Source of the DNA: an uncultured bacterium | GTDB lineage: Bacteria; Calescibacteriota; Calescibacteriia; Calescibacteriales; Calescibacteriaceae | Assembly: GCA_938036315.1 (NCBI GenBank) | Contig: CALHPK010000004.1 | Coordinates: forward strand, 1 to 50,360 | Direction: 5' to 3' | DNA length: 50,360 bases | Shown here: piece after piece, positions 1-8,921 of the stretch | Numbering within the stretch: position 1 is the stretch's first letter | How the letters are laid out: each line of letters begins with the position of its first letter | Made by a program: the position numbers and the translations under genes | The notes under the pieces: model-generated | The model's database searches: none | What the model saw: the letters and a program-made list of their open reading frames with translations, nothing else | Told to the model about the DNA's origin: nothing

Positions 1-597
1 TCAATTGAAATATTTGGTAAATACTCAAAGGTTATGGATTATGAAGGAAACATAATAAGGGCTGATAAACTGCTTGAATTTGTAAGAGAAATCGTAACTG
101 ACTATGCTGTTCGGCAGATTTTACAAAATGGAATTGCTGGAGAACTGTCTCCACTTACAAGATTTTATCTTCTTTGGAGATGGACATATCAGGAAGCAAA
201 AGTTCATTTTGATGATGCAAGAAAACTTGCCCAAAGCACAGGGATTGACATATCAAAAGAGTGGAATAAAGGATTTATAGTAAAAGAGAAAGAGTTCATA
301 AGGGTTTTAGGACCGCATGAGAGGGAGCTTGAAGAACTTGAAAACTCAAACGAACTTATAGATGTTCTGCACAAAGTACTTCTTTTATGGAAAGAAGGAA
401 AGAGAGAGGATATGAAAAAGGTTCTTCAAGAATCTGGTTTTGGTGGCAAAGATGCTTTTTACAGAATAGCACAAGCAATATCTGAAACATTACCTATTGA
501 AAGCAAAGAAAAGAAACTACTTGATGGTTTTCTTGCAGGAAAGGAAAGAATATTAAATGAGATAAAGGAGATAAAGGTACAAGGGAAATTATTTTAA
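1..597 (+). CDS. C-terminal part of DUF1156-type DNA methylase-associated protein (5' end outside window)
   Basis: The reading frame is open from base 1, so this is the C-terminal 198 codons of a longer gene; the ATG at 34 is internal. The stretch containing LSPLTRFYLLWRWTY, FDDARKLAQSTGID and EWNKGFI resembles, from memory, the C-terminal region of DUF1156 proteins. These are large predicted adenine-specific DNA methylases that usually sit beside a DUF499 ATPase, as here. The catalytic half lies outside the window, so methylase motifs cannot be checked. The next gene starts 14 nt downstream behind a good Shine-Dalgarno, suggesting one operon. Family assignment is by recognition of sequence plus the DUF499 neighbour; a completely different function is unlikely. 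Confidence 0.75.
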   Translation, partial: SIEIFGKYSKVMDYEGNIIRADKLLEFVREIVTDYAVRQILQNGIAGELSPLTRFYLLWRWTYQEAKVHFDDARKLAQSTGIDISKEWNKGFIVKEKEFIRVLGPHERELEELENSNELIDVLHKVLLLWKEGKREDMKKVLQESGFGGKDAFYRIAQAISETLPIESKEKKLLDGFLAGKERILNEIKEIKVQGKLF

Positions 598-611
598 CAG
601 GAGGTAGAAAT

Positions 612-3155
612 ATGAAACCGTTTTCAACTATAGCAATACCCCATAAAGACATACTTGAAGGTAGGCTTACAATGGATATTTTTGCTGCGGATCTGTGGGA
701 AGTATTTAAAGGAAGGGCACCAAAGGAATATCAAGACCCTGCCATATTCTTTAGTAAAACATATATCACCGCAGGATTACAGAATCTTTTGAGCATAGCA
801 GAAAAAAGGCTTAAAGGTAAAGGTGGAGATCCAATTATTCAGATTCAAACCCCCTTTGGTGGAGGGAAAACACATTCTTTAATAGCACTTTATCACAAAG
901 CAAAAGAATGGGGTGCAAATGTTGTAGTTTTCTCTGGTGATAAATTTTCGGCAGGCGAAAATGAACCTACACTGTGGGAGGAGATAGAAAGGCAACTTGA
1001 GGGGAAGATAAGCACTCTAAAAGGTAAAGATATGGTATCACCAGGTGGTGAGAAATTAAGAAACCTTCTCCAAAAGCATCAACCTCTTTTAATCTTATTA
1101 GATGAGATTCACGAGTATGTGGCAACTAAGGCACTTGGAATAAAAGTTGGGGATTCAAACCTTGCATCTCAAACCATAGCCTTTCTTCAAGAACTTACTA
1201 ATGAAGTAAGAACCTTAGATAAGACTATCTTATTCGTATCACTTCCTTCAAGTAATCCTTACAGAGATGAAAAGTCCGAAGAACTCCTGCAAGCACTCCA
1301 AAATATTTTAGGTAGATTGGAGAAGATTTACACTCCAGTTCAAGATGAAGAAGTATCTTACGTAATTATTAAAAGACTTTTTAGTGAAGTTAACAAAAGG
1401 GAGGCGGAAAAAACGATAGAAGAATTTTTAGATTATGCTGAAAAAGAAAAGATACTTCCCAAGGGTGTAGAAAAAGCAAGCTATCGTGAAAGGTTCAAAA
1501 GAAGTTTTCCTTTCCAACCAGAGGTAATTGATGTTTTATACAAACGCTGGGGTAGTTTTCCAACCTTCCAAAGAACAAGAGGTGTATTAAGAATCCTTGC
1601 CTTAGTTGTTTATTCACTAAAGGTTTCTAAAATTCCATTTATCAGATTAGGAGATTTTGATTTAAAAAACGATGAGATAAAAAGGGAGCTAATAAAACAT
1701 ATTGGTCAAGAATATGACAGCATTATTTCTGCGGATATTACATCAACAGATTCAGGTGCTAAAAAGGTTGATAAGGAGCTTGGAGAGGCTTATTCTAAAT
1801 TTTCCTTCGGAACAAAATGTGCAACTACTATTTTTATGTACTCATTTTCTGGTGGTCCTGAAAAGGGTGCAACTATTGATGAGATAAAACTTTCATGTTC
1901 TGAACCCTCTGCTCCAAGTAGTATAGTTGTAGAAGCAATATCCAAGCTAAAAGAAAACCTTTTTTATTTGTCAGATGAAGGGCTCTACTTTACAAATCAA
2001 CCAAACTTAAATCGCATACTTTTGATCAAAATGGAGAGCATTCAAGACCAAGACCTTAAAGAAGAAGAAAAAAATCTTTTGGCAATTTTGACAAAAAGCC
2101 CTACAAAAAAATATTTTGATATCTATATCTGGCCTCAGAACTCCAAAGACGTACCTGATACGAAAAATTTAAAACTGGTTATTCTGCCAAACCGGAAGAA
2201 ATGTAAAGATTTCTTAGAAAATTGTGGGGAACGCCCAAGGGTTTACCGCAATACTCTCATATTCCTTTGCCCTTCAGATTCTGAAAGAATACACTTTGAT
2301 AATTTCTTGAAGAAAAAACTCGCATGGCATCTTGTAGAAAAAGACAAAACTCTTCATATCACTGATGAGCAGAGAAAGGAAGTAAGAGATAAAATAAAAA
2401 AAGCCGAAAATGAAGCTAAAGAGCGAATAAGGAATCTTTACCGTCTTATTGTTCTTCCTTCAGGAGAAATTGATTTAGGAATTCCTACATATGGAGAAGA
2501 TGTTAATATAAACGAAGAGATATATGGAAGGCTAAGAAACGATGGTGAAATTCTTGAGAAATTAGCCTCCTCAGTTCTTAAAGAGAAATACCTCAAAGAT
2601 AGTGATTATGTTCAAACAAAAAATATTCTTGAATCATTTTACAAAACCCCAGGAGAGATAAGGATTATAAACGATGATGTGCTTAAAGATTCTATTAGGG
2701 AAGGGGTCAAGCAGGGATTATTTGGGCTTGGCGTGATAGAAAATGATAAGCCTGTCTGCCGTCATTTCAAAGAGGAAATTTTACCTGAAATTGCAGAAGG
2801 AGAAATTATAATTAAGGCGGAATTGTGCTTACCTACAAAGGTGATCTCAGATGAGAAAATTCAACCCCCCGTTACCAAAATTAGCAAAGCAACCAGAAAA
2901 GAAGAGGAATCAGAAGCTATCGTTAAACCAAAAGAAGAGTATAGAAATATTAAGCTTAAATTGAAAGTCCTTCCAGGCAATTTATCTAACATTGTCAAAA
3001 TAGTTAATTTCATAAACGCGAGGTTTAAGCAGGTAAATATAAGAGTCGAGATATCCGCTCAAGATGGAAAAATATCCATTTCTGAATATGAAGATAAGAT
3101 CAAGGAGGCATTTAATCAGGCAGGAATTGAAGTGGAAGATGAGAGTATTGAATAA
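612..3155 (+). CDS. DUF499 family P-loop ATPase
   Basis: An 847-residue protein with a Walker A motif PFGGGKTH (K86, T87) and a Walker B ILLDEIHEY (D164, E165). It opens with a segment typical of DUF499 ATPases (FKGRAPKEYQDP, then FFSKTYIT). The middle has an AAA-like fold with PSSNPY and a lid-like region (FPFQPEVIDVL, FPTFQRTRGVLR). The C-terminal third is charged and probably a flexible or DNA-related region. DUF499 proteins are found next to DUF1156 methylases in predicted DNA-modification or anti-phage islands; the enzymatic role is not well established. Start chosen from the SD AGGAGG about 7 nt before ATG. A methyltransferase remnant follows 2 nt after the stop, so the island looks partly decayed although this gene is intact. 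Confidence 0.85.
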   Translation: MKPFSTIAIPHKDILEGRLTMDIFAADLWEVFKGRAPKEYQDPAIFFSKTYITAGLQNLLSIAEKRLKGKGGDPIIQIQTPFGGGKTHSLIALYHKAKEWGANVVVFSGDKFSAGENEPTLWEEIERQLEGKISTLKGKDMVSPGGEKLRNLLQKHQPLLILLDEIHEYVATKALGIKVGDSNLASQTIAFLQELTNEVRTLDKTILFVSLPSSNPYRDEKSEELLQALQNILGRLEKIYTPVQDEEVSYVIIKRLFSEVNKREAEKTIEEFLDYAEKEKILPKGVEKASYRERFKRSFPFQPEVIDVLYKRWGSFPTFQRTRGVLRILALVVYSLKVSKIPFIRLGDFDLKNDEIKRELIKHIGQEYDSIISADITSTDSGAKKVDKELGEAYSKFSFGTKCATTIFMYSFSGGPEKGATIDEIKLSCSEPSAPSSIVVEAISKLKENLFYLSDEGLYFTNQPNLNRILLIKMESIQDQDLKEEEKNLLAILTKSPTKKYFDIYIWPQNSKDVPDTKNLKLVILPNRKKCKDFLENCGERPRVYRNTLIFLCPSDSERIHFDNFLKKKLAWHLVEKDKTLHITDEQRKEVRDKIKKAENEAKERIRNLYRLIVLPSGEIDLGIPTYGEDVNINEEIYGRLRNDGEILEKLASSVLKEKYLKDSDYVQTKNILESFYKTPGEIRIINDDVLKDSIREGVKQGLFGLGVIENDKPVCRHFKEEILPEIAEGEIIIKAELCLPTKVISDEKIQPPVTKISKATRKEEESEAIVKPKEEYRNIKLKLKVLPGNLSNIVKIVNFINARFKQVNIRVEISAQDGKISISEYEDKIKEAFNQAGIEVEDESIE

Positions 3156-3157
3156 AA

Positions 3158-3584
3158 ATGATAGTGCATCACTTAACACAGCATAAAAGGTTCACCAACA
3201 TCTGGCATACTTACCCAAATTCTGCTAATAGTATATAACTACATTGGCTTGAGAATGGTATCGCTGCATTTTCAGAAGAAATACCATATAGGCTTATAAA
3301 ACTATTTTCGTATGTTGGTGAAACTGTTCTTGATCCATTTATGGGCTCAGGCGCAACAAATAAAGTTGCATCAATGCTGAAAAGAAATAGCATAGGATAT
3401 GAAAGAAATTGATTTGGAACTTTTTGAGATCGTTAAGAAAAAAATGGGATTGAAGCAAACTTCGCTATTTAAAAAAGACCAGCACGAAAAAGTACTTCGT
3501 TATCTGTTATTAAGAGTTTTGATTAACCAAGGTAAGAGCAAAGTTATTCCTTTAATAGAAAACTACACGGTTGTGATAGTGTAA
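3158..3584 (+). pseudogene. broken DNA methyltransferase (N4/N6 type), C-terminal part only
   Basis: Reading from ATG 3158 gives a short N-terminal piece (FTNIWHTYPNSANS), then an in-frame TAA at 3236. The same frame continues with EEIPYRLIKLFSYVGETVLD and then PFMGSG at 3335-3352, the SAM-binding motif of beta-class DNA methyltransferases, and runs to IGYE before hitting TGA at 3410. The expected continuation (IDLELFEIVKKKMGL) is present in the next frame from about 3402 to 3584. So the gene carries at least one nonsense change and one frameshift, and lacks the N-terminal part of a typical enzyme. It follows the DUF499 gene by 2 nt. A sequencing error could explain the frameshift but not easily the stop and the truncation together. 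Confidence 0.8.
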
Positions 3585-3589
3585 CATTG

Positions 3590-4213
3590 CTACAGCATAA
3601 GAAATGGATTGGTGAGCATCTCACGAGCTATGGTTGTTATTGGCCCATGGCCAGGATATACGTATGTTGCTGGATCAAGGGTAAGTAATTTCCTCCTTAT
3701 TCCTGTTATAAGTTGTTCCCAATTCCCTCCCGGTAAATCTGTTCTGCCAACACTACCAGCAAAGAGTATATCTCCTGTGAATAAATGCTTTTCTTTACCT
3801 TTTTCAAAAAGATATGCTACACCCCCTGGAGAGTGACCCGGGACATGAATTACTTTTATCTTTATTTCCCCAAACTCAATCTCATCTTGATCTTCCACAA
3901 ATCTGTCTGGGTGAGGTTGTGGGTCACACTTTAAGCCAAAAAATGCAGCAGTCTTTGGAGCGTTTTCTAACAAAAATAAATCTGCTTTATGCATAATTAT
4001 CTCTCCTCCAAACCTTTCCTTTATATATTTCAACGCTCCTATGTGGTCAAAATGAGCATGAGTCAAAGCAATATATTTTACGGTTCTTGAGCCTATTACT
4101 TCTGCTATCTTATCTCCATCATCTCCCGGATCTATAACTATACATTCCTTCTCAGAGATAATGACATAACAATTCTCTTCAATAGGGCCAGTTATTACTC
4201 TTTCTATTGTCAT
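3590..4213 (-). CDS. MBL-fold metallo-hydrolase (glyoxalase II-like)
   Basis: A 207-residue metallo-beta-lactamase-fold hydrolase. The metal ligands are all visible: THAHFDH (H52, H54, D56, H57), H127 in VPGHSPGG, D148 in FTGDILF and H189 in YPGHG. The GRTDLPGG segment is typical of the small bacterial group often annotated as hydroxyacylglutathione hydrolase-like. It lacks the glutathione-binding C-terminal domain of true glyoxalase II, so the substrate is unknown. It starts 6 nt after the stop of hisIE on the same strand, which suggests cotranscription. It converges with the methylase remnant, whose last base is 5 nt away. Confidence 0.9.
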   Translation of the reverse strand: MTIERVITGPIEENCYVIISEKECIVIDPGDDGDKIAEVIGSRTVKYIALTHAHFDHIGALKYIKERFGGEIIMHKADLFLLENAPKTAAFFGLKCDPQPHPDRFVEDQDEIEFGEIKIKVIHVPGHSPGGVAYLFEKGKEKHLFTGDILFAGSVGRTDLPGGNWEQLITGIRRKLLTLDPATYVYPGHGPITTIAREMLTNPFLML

Positions 4214-4219
4214 TTTTAT

Positions 4220-4921
4220 TTATTGATTTTTTAATTTTTCTTCTCTCCTTCTCTTTAACTCTTTCAAGATTTCTTCTATCGATATATCAAAGTATCTTAG
4301 GGTAAGTAAAATCATAAATATCAGATCAGCGGATTCCCAAACTAAGGAATTTTTTTCTCCTTCTCTTCCTTTTTTGCCTTCAATAGCTGACTCGCAGAAC
4401 TCACCTATCTCCTCAATTAATTTACCCAGAATTGCTCCAAGCCCTTTTTGGAACATCTCAGATGAAAAACTGTTACTTTTGGGGTTGAGTTTTCTATACG
4501 TTAGGACATCTTCTATCTCACTTAGAATTCCCCATGGGGGACTTGTCCGCAAAAGATCATTTGACTCTAATACCTTGATCTCTCCATTCTCAATGTTTTC
4601 AATTTTTCTGAAAAAGCAGGAATCTTTCGATGTATGGCACGTAGGACCTGCTGGTTCTACTACAAATATGAGCGAATCAAAATCACAATCAGTATAAATC
4701 TGAAATACCTTTAGAGTGTTCCCACTTTCTTCACCCTTTTTCCATATTTTTTGCCTTGAGCGAGAAAAAAAATGTGCAAAACCTGTTTTCCATGTAAGTT
4801 CCAAGGATTCAGAAGATGAAAATCCAACCATAAGAATTTTGCCTGTTGTTCTATCGACCACAACTGTGGGTAGCAATCCCTTTGAGAAATTCAATCTGGC
4901 AATGTTTTGATTCACATTCAC
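4220..4921 (-). CDS. hisIE: phosphoribosyl-AMP cyclohydrolase / phosphoribosyl-ATP pyrophosphatase (HisIE)
   Basis: A fused enzyme for the second and third steps of histidine synthesis in the cytoplasm. Residues 15-105 are the HisI cyclohydrolase: HFFSRSRQKIWKKGEESGN, the metal motif TDCDFD (D78, C79, D80, D82), and C95 and C102 in PTCHTSKDSCF. Residues about 145-233 are the HisE pyrophosphohydrolase: LGKLIEEIGEF and WESADLIFMILLTL. The start is a GTG at 4919-4921; no convincing Shine-Dalgarno precedes it. No other his gene is in the window, so the pathway is dispersed here. A linker of about 40 residues joins the two domains. Confidence 0.93.
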   Translation of the reverse strand: MNVNQNIARLNFSKGLLPTVVVDRTTGKILMVGFSSSESLELTWKTGFAHFFSRSRQKIWKKGEESGNTLKVFQIYTDCDFDSLIFVVEPAGPTCHTSKDSCFFRKIENIENGEIKVLESNDLLRTSPPWGILSEIEDVLTYRKLNPKSNSFSSEMFQKGLGAILGKLIEEIGEFCESAIEGKKGREGEKNSLVWESADLIFMILLTLRYFDISIEEILKELKRRREEKLKNQ

Positions 4922-5193
4922 TATCTTTTTATTCTAATCTGCAATTTATTATACGAAATTTTTACAATCATCTTGGATTTAGTATATAAATTATCAAGAA
5001 CCTGATTTTCAACGAGTTAGTAATTCAGCCTATCCTGTTGAGATGTTATCCATTGTACCCTGAATATCATCTACAAAAGTGTTTTACATTGTGATCAAGA
5101 TTGGAACTTCGGATTTATCTGAGTCTGAGATTTTTCAATTGATTATACCTGTAAGTCATCAAACAAGATTTATTCATTACCGAGCCTGTCATT
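4922..5193. other. intergenic, nothing recognised
   Basis: 272 bases between hisIE and the nucleotidyltransferase gene, both on the minus strand. I see no open frame of useful length, no tRNA shape and no strong hairpin. It probably holds the hisIE promoter. Confidence 0.5.
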
Positions 5194-5949
5194 TTAGAAG
5201 ATAAATAACTCTTTCACTTTTTTGAGAATGTTAGCCACTTTCTGTTCTTTGTTTACCAAATTTTTCAGTTCCGATAATCTCTGGGGAGTTCCGATGTCAA
5301 AAAAGAACCCTTTATGTAAGTATGCGGATATTTTCTCGCCATTCCTGAGAGCCGGAATGTATCCGTTTCTTACTATGCAAATTGGGTATCCCTCAGAAGG
5401 AAGGTATTTTATAATTTCTTTTTTGACAATATGTATTCCTGTAAAAAGGAAATCTCCACCTTTACCTTCTCCGATTATATCAGATACGATAAACTTGCCG
5501 TATCTATCTAGATGTGCATATACCCCTCCCTTATTTTGTTCGGTAAGAATCAGGTGAGCGATGGAATCGTCATTTCCCGAACTCTCTATAAATAGTGGTA
5601 TATCAACGTCAATAAAAATATCTGAATTCATAACCAGGAGTTTATCAAATTTAAAGTTTGAAAATATTTCTTTTACTGTGCCACCAGTTCCAAGAAGGAA
5701 TTCTTCTTCAAAGAATGTGAATTTGATTTTGTTTTTTGATCCGAAGGTTTTGAGAAACTCCTTCAAAGTTTCTTTTTTGTAGTGGAGATTAACTATTATT
5801 TCTTTGAATCCGCTTTTGATTAAGTTGTAAAGTGGTATAGATATAATTGGAATTCCTTCTATTTCTACTAGTGGTTTAGGGATAGCTTCAGTTATAGGTT
5901 TTAACCTTTCTCCCTTGCCTGCAGCAAGAAGTAAAACTCCTAGGTTCAT
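5194..5949 (-). CDS. sugar-phosphate nucleotidyltransferase (NDP-sugar pyrophosphorylase)
   Basis: A 251-residue nucleotidyltransferase of the GT-A-like family that couples NTP to a sugar 1-phosphate. The N-terminus has the signature LLLAAGKGERLKPITEAIPK with the following PLVEIEG, GTGGTVKEI for nucleotide binding and VMNSDIF with the metal-binding Asp. It ends without the left-handed beta-helix found in acyltransferase fusions. The base and sugar cannot be decided from sequence; it resembles mannose-1-phosphate guanylyltransferase and MurNAc-1-P uridylyltransferase types. Its ATG overlaps the stop of the upstream barrel-like gene in an ATGA arrangement (5946-5949), so the two are probably translationally coupled. 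Confidence 0.85.
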   Translation of the reverse strand: MNLGVLLLAAGKGERLKPITEAIPKPLVEIEGIPIISIPLYNLIKSGFKEIIVNLHYKKETLKEFLKTFGSKNKIKFTFFEEEFLLGTGGTVKEIFSNFKFDKLLVMNSDIFIDVDIPLFIESSGNDDSIAHLILTEQNKGGVYAHLDRYGKFIVSDIIGEGKGGDFLFTGIHIVKKEIIKYLPSEGYPICIVRNGYIPALRNGEKISAYLHKGFFFDIGTPQRLSELKNLVNKEQKVANILKKVKELFIF

Positions 5950-6773
5950 AAAACAAGTCCAAAGCTTACCATCCCTATTTTTCTAAAGGAATATCCCCCC
6001 CAGATATAGAATCTGGGTGATACAAATCCTGCTCCTGCAATTACTCCTTGAGAATATCCTAAGGAGATTCTGAACCATTCTAGTGCCCTCACGGTCAGTC
6101 CACCAGACAAAATTATTTTCTCTGTGATGAAAAATTGAGTTGATGCGAAGATATCATATGTTAGCACACCAAATCCGAGCCCTCCATATATTTTTTTCAT
6201 ATCTTGAAAGTTAAGGAAGATGCTTGCTCCAGTTGAAAAGTTTATCTCTTTATTTATTTTTGTAGCTAATATGATCCCAGGACCAAGAAAGACATTTTTC
6301 TGTCCAAATATATCCTGAAATTGGTTGTCTAATTTTGCTTTTGCTCCGATACCGAGTCCAACTATGGCACTGCTGATCGAAATCTTATATGATAGATCTC
6401 CTTCCAATATTTTTGAATTGTTCCTTGCGCATATGAATTCTTCGGAAGCGCACTTGAATCCAAACGCGCCACTGAACCTTGATGTAACACTATCGGATAC
6501 CCTTATATATGTTTGCTTTGATGGTTCAGAAGAGGCAAAACCTATCGAAATATTTATGTCATATTTTGTATCAAGCTCAAGCGCTGCAGGATTCGCTGTT
6601 CCGTGGGGAGAAATCATTCCGCCACCAAGATGTCTTATATCAGGAAAACCACCAAATATGAATAAAAATTTATCATCAGCTTCAGCTTCAGAATACATAA
6701 AAGCAAAACCAATCGCAAAGCCAATCAATATCAAAAAAGACACTTTAACAAAAAAAACTAAAAGACCTTTCAT
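5946..6773 (-). CDS. secreted beta-barrel-like outer-membrane protein
   Basis: A 275-residue protein with a long hydrophobic N-terminal segment (FLILIGFAIGFAFM) and a likely signal peptidase site after EAEA. The mature part is rich in alternating beta-strand patterns and glycine. The early segment GGMISPHGTANPAAL resembles the N-terminal plug motif (ending in NPA) of FadL/PorV-like barrels. The strand-like pattern continues to the end, where the last residues (MVSFGLVL) end in a hydrophobic residue, as outer-membrane proteins often do. I cannot name a family; a transport or scaffold role in the outer membrane is inference. It is the first gene of a two-gene unit with the nucleotidyltransferase. 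Confidence 0.6.
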   Translation of the reverse strand: MKGLLVFFVKVSFLILIGFAIGFAFMYSEAEADDKFLFIFGGFPDIRHLGGGMISPHGTANPAALELDTKYDINISIGFASSEPSKQTYIRVSDSVTSRFSGAFGFKCASEEFICARNNSKILEGDLSYKISISSAIVGLGIGAKAKLDNQFQDIFGQKNVFLGPGIILATKINKEINFSTGASIFLNFQDMKKIYGGLGFGVLTYDIFASTQFFITEKIILSGGLTVRALEWFRISLGYSQGVIAGAGFVSPRFYIWGGYSFRKIGMVSFGLVL

Positions 6774-6821
6774 AATAATTCTGTACTTTATGAAATGATT
6801 AGGATATCAAGATTATTTTGC

Positions 6822-6836
6822 GTTTCTTGAAGAAAC
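6822..6836. promoter_or_regulatory. 15-nt palindrome, candidate operator
   Basis: GTTTCTTGAAGAAAC is a perfect inverted repeat (7-nt arms around one base). It lies between divergent genes starting at 6773 and 6924, upstream of the promoter-like elements for the SDR gene. Operator function is inferred only from symmetry and position. Confidence 0.35.
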
Positions 6837-6879
6837 TTGAAAAATTGTGTACTATTGCATATTCTGAGCATTTTTGAAA

Positions 6880-6908
6880 TTGTCCTACTTAATTTATTAG
6901 TTTATAAT
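6880..6908 (+). promoter_or_regulatory. sigma70-like promoter for the SDR gene
   Basis: TTGTCC (6880-6885) and a perfect TATAAT (6903-6908) are spaced by 17 nt. The expected transcription start would be only about 8-10 nt before the ATG at 6924, leaving no space for a Shine-Dalgarno. A second weaker pair (TTGAAA 6837, TATTCT 6860, also 17 nt apart) lies upstream. Confidence 0.5.
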
Positions 6909-6923
6909 TTTTAGCTGATCTGT

Positions 6924-7793
6924 ATGGGATTTTTAGATGGAAAGGTTGTCATAATTACAGGTTCTGGTAGAGGCATAGGTAGGGCTGTAGCTATTTTATG
7001 TGGCAGGGAAGGAGCTTCTGTGGTTGTGAATGACATTGATCCTGAGCCTGCTCTTGAGACTGTGGAGCAAATAAGAAGCGCCGGCGGGAAGGCAACTGCC
7101 TATGTAGGAGATATATCAGAAGAAGATGGCGCCCATGATATAGTTGAACTTGCAAAAAATGCATTCGGAAAAGTAGATGCTCTCGTAAATAACGCAGGTA
7201 TAACTTCCGATTCCTTACTCATTAGGATGGATGCTAAAAAATGGGACGATGTGATCAAAATCCATCTCAGGGGAACTTTTTTGTGCACTAAAAATGCCGT
7301 GCAGGAGATGATAAAGAATAGAAATTCGGGCGTGATTATAAATTTATCATCACCATCTGGGTTAAGAGGAAATATCGGACAAGCAAATTACTCAACTGCA
7401 AAAGCAGGAATTATCGGATTTACTTTAACACTGGCAAAGGAGCTTGAAAAGTTCAAAATAAGGGTAAATTCGGTTGCTCCTATAGCGTGGACACGACTCA
7501 CCCAAGCTATCCCTGAGGATGTCCTAAAAAAGAGAGGAGAGGAGTTTGCCAGAAGATTGAAATCTGCAAGCCCAGATTTTGTAGCACATCTGATAGCATT
7601 CCTTATCTCTGATTCAGCCCAGCATATAACTGGACAAATATTCGGAGTCTTTGGCGATGAGTTTTACATATGGTCTCCACCTAAGATTGTCTTCAGAAAA
7701 AGAAAGGAAGGTGGATTTTCAATCCAAGATTATGTCAATATGCTTGAGGAAATAAATAAGGATCTTCAAAAGCCTGAGGATTCAATTGGTTAA
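6924..7793 (+). CDS. short-chain dehydrogenase/reductase (FabG-like)
   Basis: A 289-residue classical SDR. Cofactor motif TGSGRGIG (12-19), NNAG (89-92) and the catalytic Ser about 142/143, Y156 and K160 (NYSTAKAGIIGF) are intact. ND at the end of beta-2 suggests NAD(H) preference, as often seen when an Asp follows the second strand. Compared with FabG (about 245 residues) it has a C-terminal extension of about 40 residues (PPKIVFRKRKEGGFSIQDYV), similar to SDRs linked to fatty-acyl or sterol metabolism. The substrate is not known. It stands alone on the plus strand and its last four bases overlap the 3' end of mltG. Confidence 0.85.
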   Translation: MGFLDGKVVIITGSGRGIGRAVAILCGREGASVVVNDIDPEPALETVEQIRSAGGKATAYVGDISEEDGAHDIVELAKNAFGKVDALVNNAGITSDSLLIRMDAKKWDDVIKIHLRGTFLCTKNAVQEMIKNRNSGVIINLSSPSGLRGNIGQANYSTAKAGIIGFTLTLAKELEKFKIRVNSVAPIAWTRLTQAIPEDVLKKRGEEFARRLKSASPDFVAHLIAFLISDSAQHITGQIFGVFGDEFYIWSPPKIVFRKRKEGGFSIQDYVNMLEEINKDLQKPEDSIG

Positions 7794-8863
7794 TCTTCTG
7801 TTTGAATCTTTATCATATCATTTCTTTCATATCGTTTCATTTTTAGTCTCATCGCCTCTTTTATATTTTGTAGGTGTTTCTGATAATCTTCTGCAAAGAA
7901 ATGTGTTCCATCTCCCTTTGCGACAAAATACAGCAATTTGGTCTTTGGTGGATTTAGTACGGCATCAATTGATGATATGATTGGATTGCAAATAGGAGTA
8001 GGTGGAAGCCCTGCGTATATGTAAGTGTTGTATGGGCTATCTTTTCGCAAATCCATAGGGGTTGGTGGTCTTTCGAATATCTTGGAACTATTAAGATCAA
8101 ACAGTTTAAGTCCGTACAATATTGTTGGATCAGCCTGAAGCGGCATGCCAATTTTTAATCTGTTGATAAAAACCGAAGCTATCAATGGTTTTTCTGCCTC
8201 ATACGTAGATTCCGATTCAACTATTGATGCCAGAATTAGCTTTTCATAAAATCCTTTTTTCTCCATTTCTTTTAGCCTTTGATGTCCAATTTTCCTATAG
8301 AAATTCTCAACTAATGTTGAGATTACATCCTTTGGATCTGAATTTTTGAAGAAGAAATAGGTATCCGGATACAGGAACCCCTCTGCAGAATCGTAGTTTA
8401 TCCCTATTTTTTCTAGAAATTCTCTATTTTGAGATAGTCTTAAAAACTCATCTTTATCTTCGATTATTTTTTGTTTTTCGAGTTCGTTAGCTATGTGATA
8501 TATAGTCCATCCTGGTACTACTGTTATGCTTCTTCTTACAAATTCACCTTTTATGAACATTTCTATTGCATCTGCTGGAGACACTTTGCCTTCTATGTAA
8601 TATTCTCCCGCTTTCACTTTTTTGAATTTGCCTCTGGCAAATATGAGCAAGGTTAGCTTGTGTTTTAGTATTGATTTTTCCTTTAGAATTTGAGCTACAC
8701 CCCTTATAGATTCTCCCTTTTTTATCTCAATATAAGTATTCTGGATCTCTCTCGGTTTTATAAAATCGAAAAAGTAAAGATAGATAAGCGTTAATGAAAT
8801 CAGTAGTGTAATTATAACTAACGATACTATGAGCGCTCTTAATAAACCAGTAAAATATCGCAT
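7790..8863 (-). CDS. mltG: endolytic transglycosylase MltG
   Basis: A 357-residue membrane-anchored lytic transglycosylase that cuts nascent peptidoglycan strands. One N-terminal transmembrane helix (about 8-34) is followed by a LysM-like segment (KKGESIRGVAQIL). The catalytic YceG domain carries LASIVESES with the probable catalytic E216, then FINRLKIGMPLQADPT and SPYNTYIYAGLPPTPICNP. Length matches the family. It follows rpsP by 58 nt on the same strand, an unusual pairing. The ATG is preceded by TAAAAT with an 8-nt gap and no Shine-Dalgarno. Confidence 0.93.
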   Translation of the reverse strand: MRYFTGLLRALIVSLVIITLLISLTLIYLYFFDFIKPREIQNTYIEIKKGESIRGVAQILKEKSILKHKLTLLIFARGKFKKVKAGEYYIEGKVSPADAIEMFIKGEFVRRSITVVPGWTIYHIANELEKQKIIEDKDEFLRLSQNREFLEKIGINYDSAEGFLYPDTYFFFKNSDPKDVISTLVENFYRKIGHQRLKEMEKKGFYEKLILASIVESESTYEAEKPLIASVFINRLKIGMPLQADPTILYGLKLFDLNSSKIFERPPTPMDLRKDSPYNTYIYAGLPPTPICNPIISSIDAVLNPPKTKLLYFVAKGDGTHFFAEDYQKHLQNIKEAMRLKMKRYERNDMIKIQTED

Positions 8864-8871
8864 ATACTATT

Positions 8872-8877
8872 ATTTTA
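8872..8877 (-). promoter_or_regulatory. -10-like hexamer close to mltG start
   Basis: TAAAAT on the minus strand, 8 nt before the ATG. If used, the mRNA would be leaderless or nearly so. AT-rich background makes chance matches likely. Confidence 0.3.
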
Positions 8878-8921
8878 TTGCATTTTAAATTTTTATTGTT
8901 GATTTGAATTAGATCTCTGAT

